A model generated the notes under the pieces. It was not told the DNA's origin, did not search any database, and worked only from the letters and a program-made list of their open reading frames with translations. A program made the position numbers and the translations under genes. Of a stretch of 64,000 nt of DNA, positions 63,477-64,000 are shown piece after piece (position 1 is the stretch's first letter; the number at the start of each line of letters is the position of its first letter). Source of the DNA: Nemophila menziesii (lineage: Eukaryota; Streptophyta; Magnoliopsida; Boraginales; Hydrophyllaceae). The stretch spans positions 124,001 to 188,000 of the forward strand of contig JARWIR010000050.1 of the NCBI GenBank assembly GCA_029959085.1. Reading direction: 5' to 3'.

Positions 63477-63719
63477 TTTTGTTGTGAATCTAGGGTTTGA
63501 AAATGGTGTGTTGTGTCTACTTGAAATGGCGAGGCGGCTTTCAAAATATTTTGTTTAACATATGCATAAGTTGAAACCTATATAGGGTGATGGATTGATA
63601 TTTTTAGTAGGGTTTCACAATTATGATCTTATATTTTTGTGGGCCTCAATGTTATGGGCCGTTGTGCTTACTACCCAATCATGAACCATATCCATACTTT
63701 ATATTACAAGTTAATTAAT

Positions 63720-64000
63720 AAAGATATGTTATCATACATATAAGGAGGTAATTTGGTAACTCTTTTCTATTTGACCCCTTTAATAATGATTTCAAATGTA
63801 TATTTTACAAAAGATGCTAGTATCCCATGGTCAAGAACAATCTATGGTCAAACAAAGTCTTCTTTAATAGAATCCTAATATTGGTCTATTCACCTGAATC
63901 ATTGTAGTTTTAATTTCGAAGAACGAGGTTTGGCAGAAACTTGGTAAAAGTCTTTTATAAAATTATTTCTAAAATACATATCCTTAGAATGAAAACCTTA
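63720..64000. other. Start of segment E, right copy
   Basis: Follows 16,396 onward base for base with few changes and is cut by the window end. It shows that the L/R duplication extends beyond the LRR array on the right. Confidence 0.75.

Larger units (their letters stand above)
55157..63719 (-). repeat. Right tandem array: three 2.68 kb units plus a partial fourth
   Basis: Unit starts are 55,157, 57,836, 60,510 and 63,145, with lengths 2,679, 2,674 and 2,635 bp. The third is short because about 40 bp are missing near 62,425, between 'gggcatc' and 'atcaaaaaag'. Units 1 and 2 belong mostly to the first sequence type of the left array, and unit 3 to the second. An orphan promoter and first exon (55,464-55,489, TATA near 55,592) lie at the left edge. 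Confidence 0.93.
50063..64000. repeat. Block R: near-identical copy of block L
   Basis: 50,063 corresponds to base 1 and the match continues to the end of the window, about 99% alike by eye. The offset starts at 50,062 and drifts by a few bases at microsatellites. It then drops by one full 2.68 kb unit because the right array has three units. The order A, B, microsatellite, C, LRR array, E is preserved, including the exact C-to-array join (5,110 versus 55,156). Confidence 0.95.

Overview
The window looks like nuclear DNA of a plant, probably a dicot. It is strongly AT-rich and has no operons or long open frames. It carries GT-AG introns with plant-type splice sites, a telo-box-like AAACCCTA motif beside a TATA box, a CACTA-type transposon end and a hAT-like non-autonomous element. 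Almost everything is repeated, so it is best read as nested segmental duplications rather than a list of genes. The species cannot be named from sequence alone.

Layout. (1) Block L, 1-16,395: short-period degenerate repeats (segment A, 1-930), a field of 'ATATAGGGACCT' repeats (segment B, 930-1,943), segment C (2,030-5,110), then a tandem array of four ~2.68 kb units (5,111-16,395). (2) 16,396-22,490: segment E, more segment B, a second copy of A, and a 668-bp-period duplication. (3) Blocks M1 (about 23,236-35,291) and M2 (about 35,312-47,328): a ~12 kb head-to-tail duplication holding a gutted remnant of the 2.68 kb unit, then segments E, B, C and a degenerate segment D with a retroelement-like RNase H remnant. 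M1 also carries an ~815 bp insertion with a two-exon gene fragment and a CACTA end. (4) 47,329-50,062: single-copy or anciently diverged DNA with a hAT-like element. (5) Block R, 50,063-64,000: a near-identical copy of block L, 50 kb away, with three 2.68 kb units instead of four.

The genes. The clearest coding content is in the 2.68 kb units, on the minus strand. Each complete unit yields four exons with canonical splice sites and matching phases. They encode cysteine-containing leucine-rich repeats that resemble the C-terminal part of plant RAD7/F-box-type LRR proteins. A short fifth exon in the neighbouring unit has a start codon, a TATA box 103 bp upstream (measured in copy L1) and a donor in matching phase. 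Joined, the five exons give a 165-residue LRR-only protein in each of seven copies (four left, three right) with no internal stop. The last exon ends at a stop shared by all copies, while a neighbouring frame continues with family-like sequence, so the gene was probably damaged before it was amplified.

All splice models and family names come from reading the sequence and from memory of the families. No alignment, expression or database search was possible.
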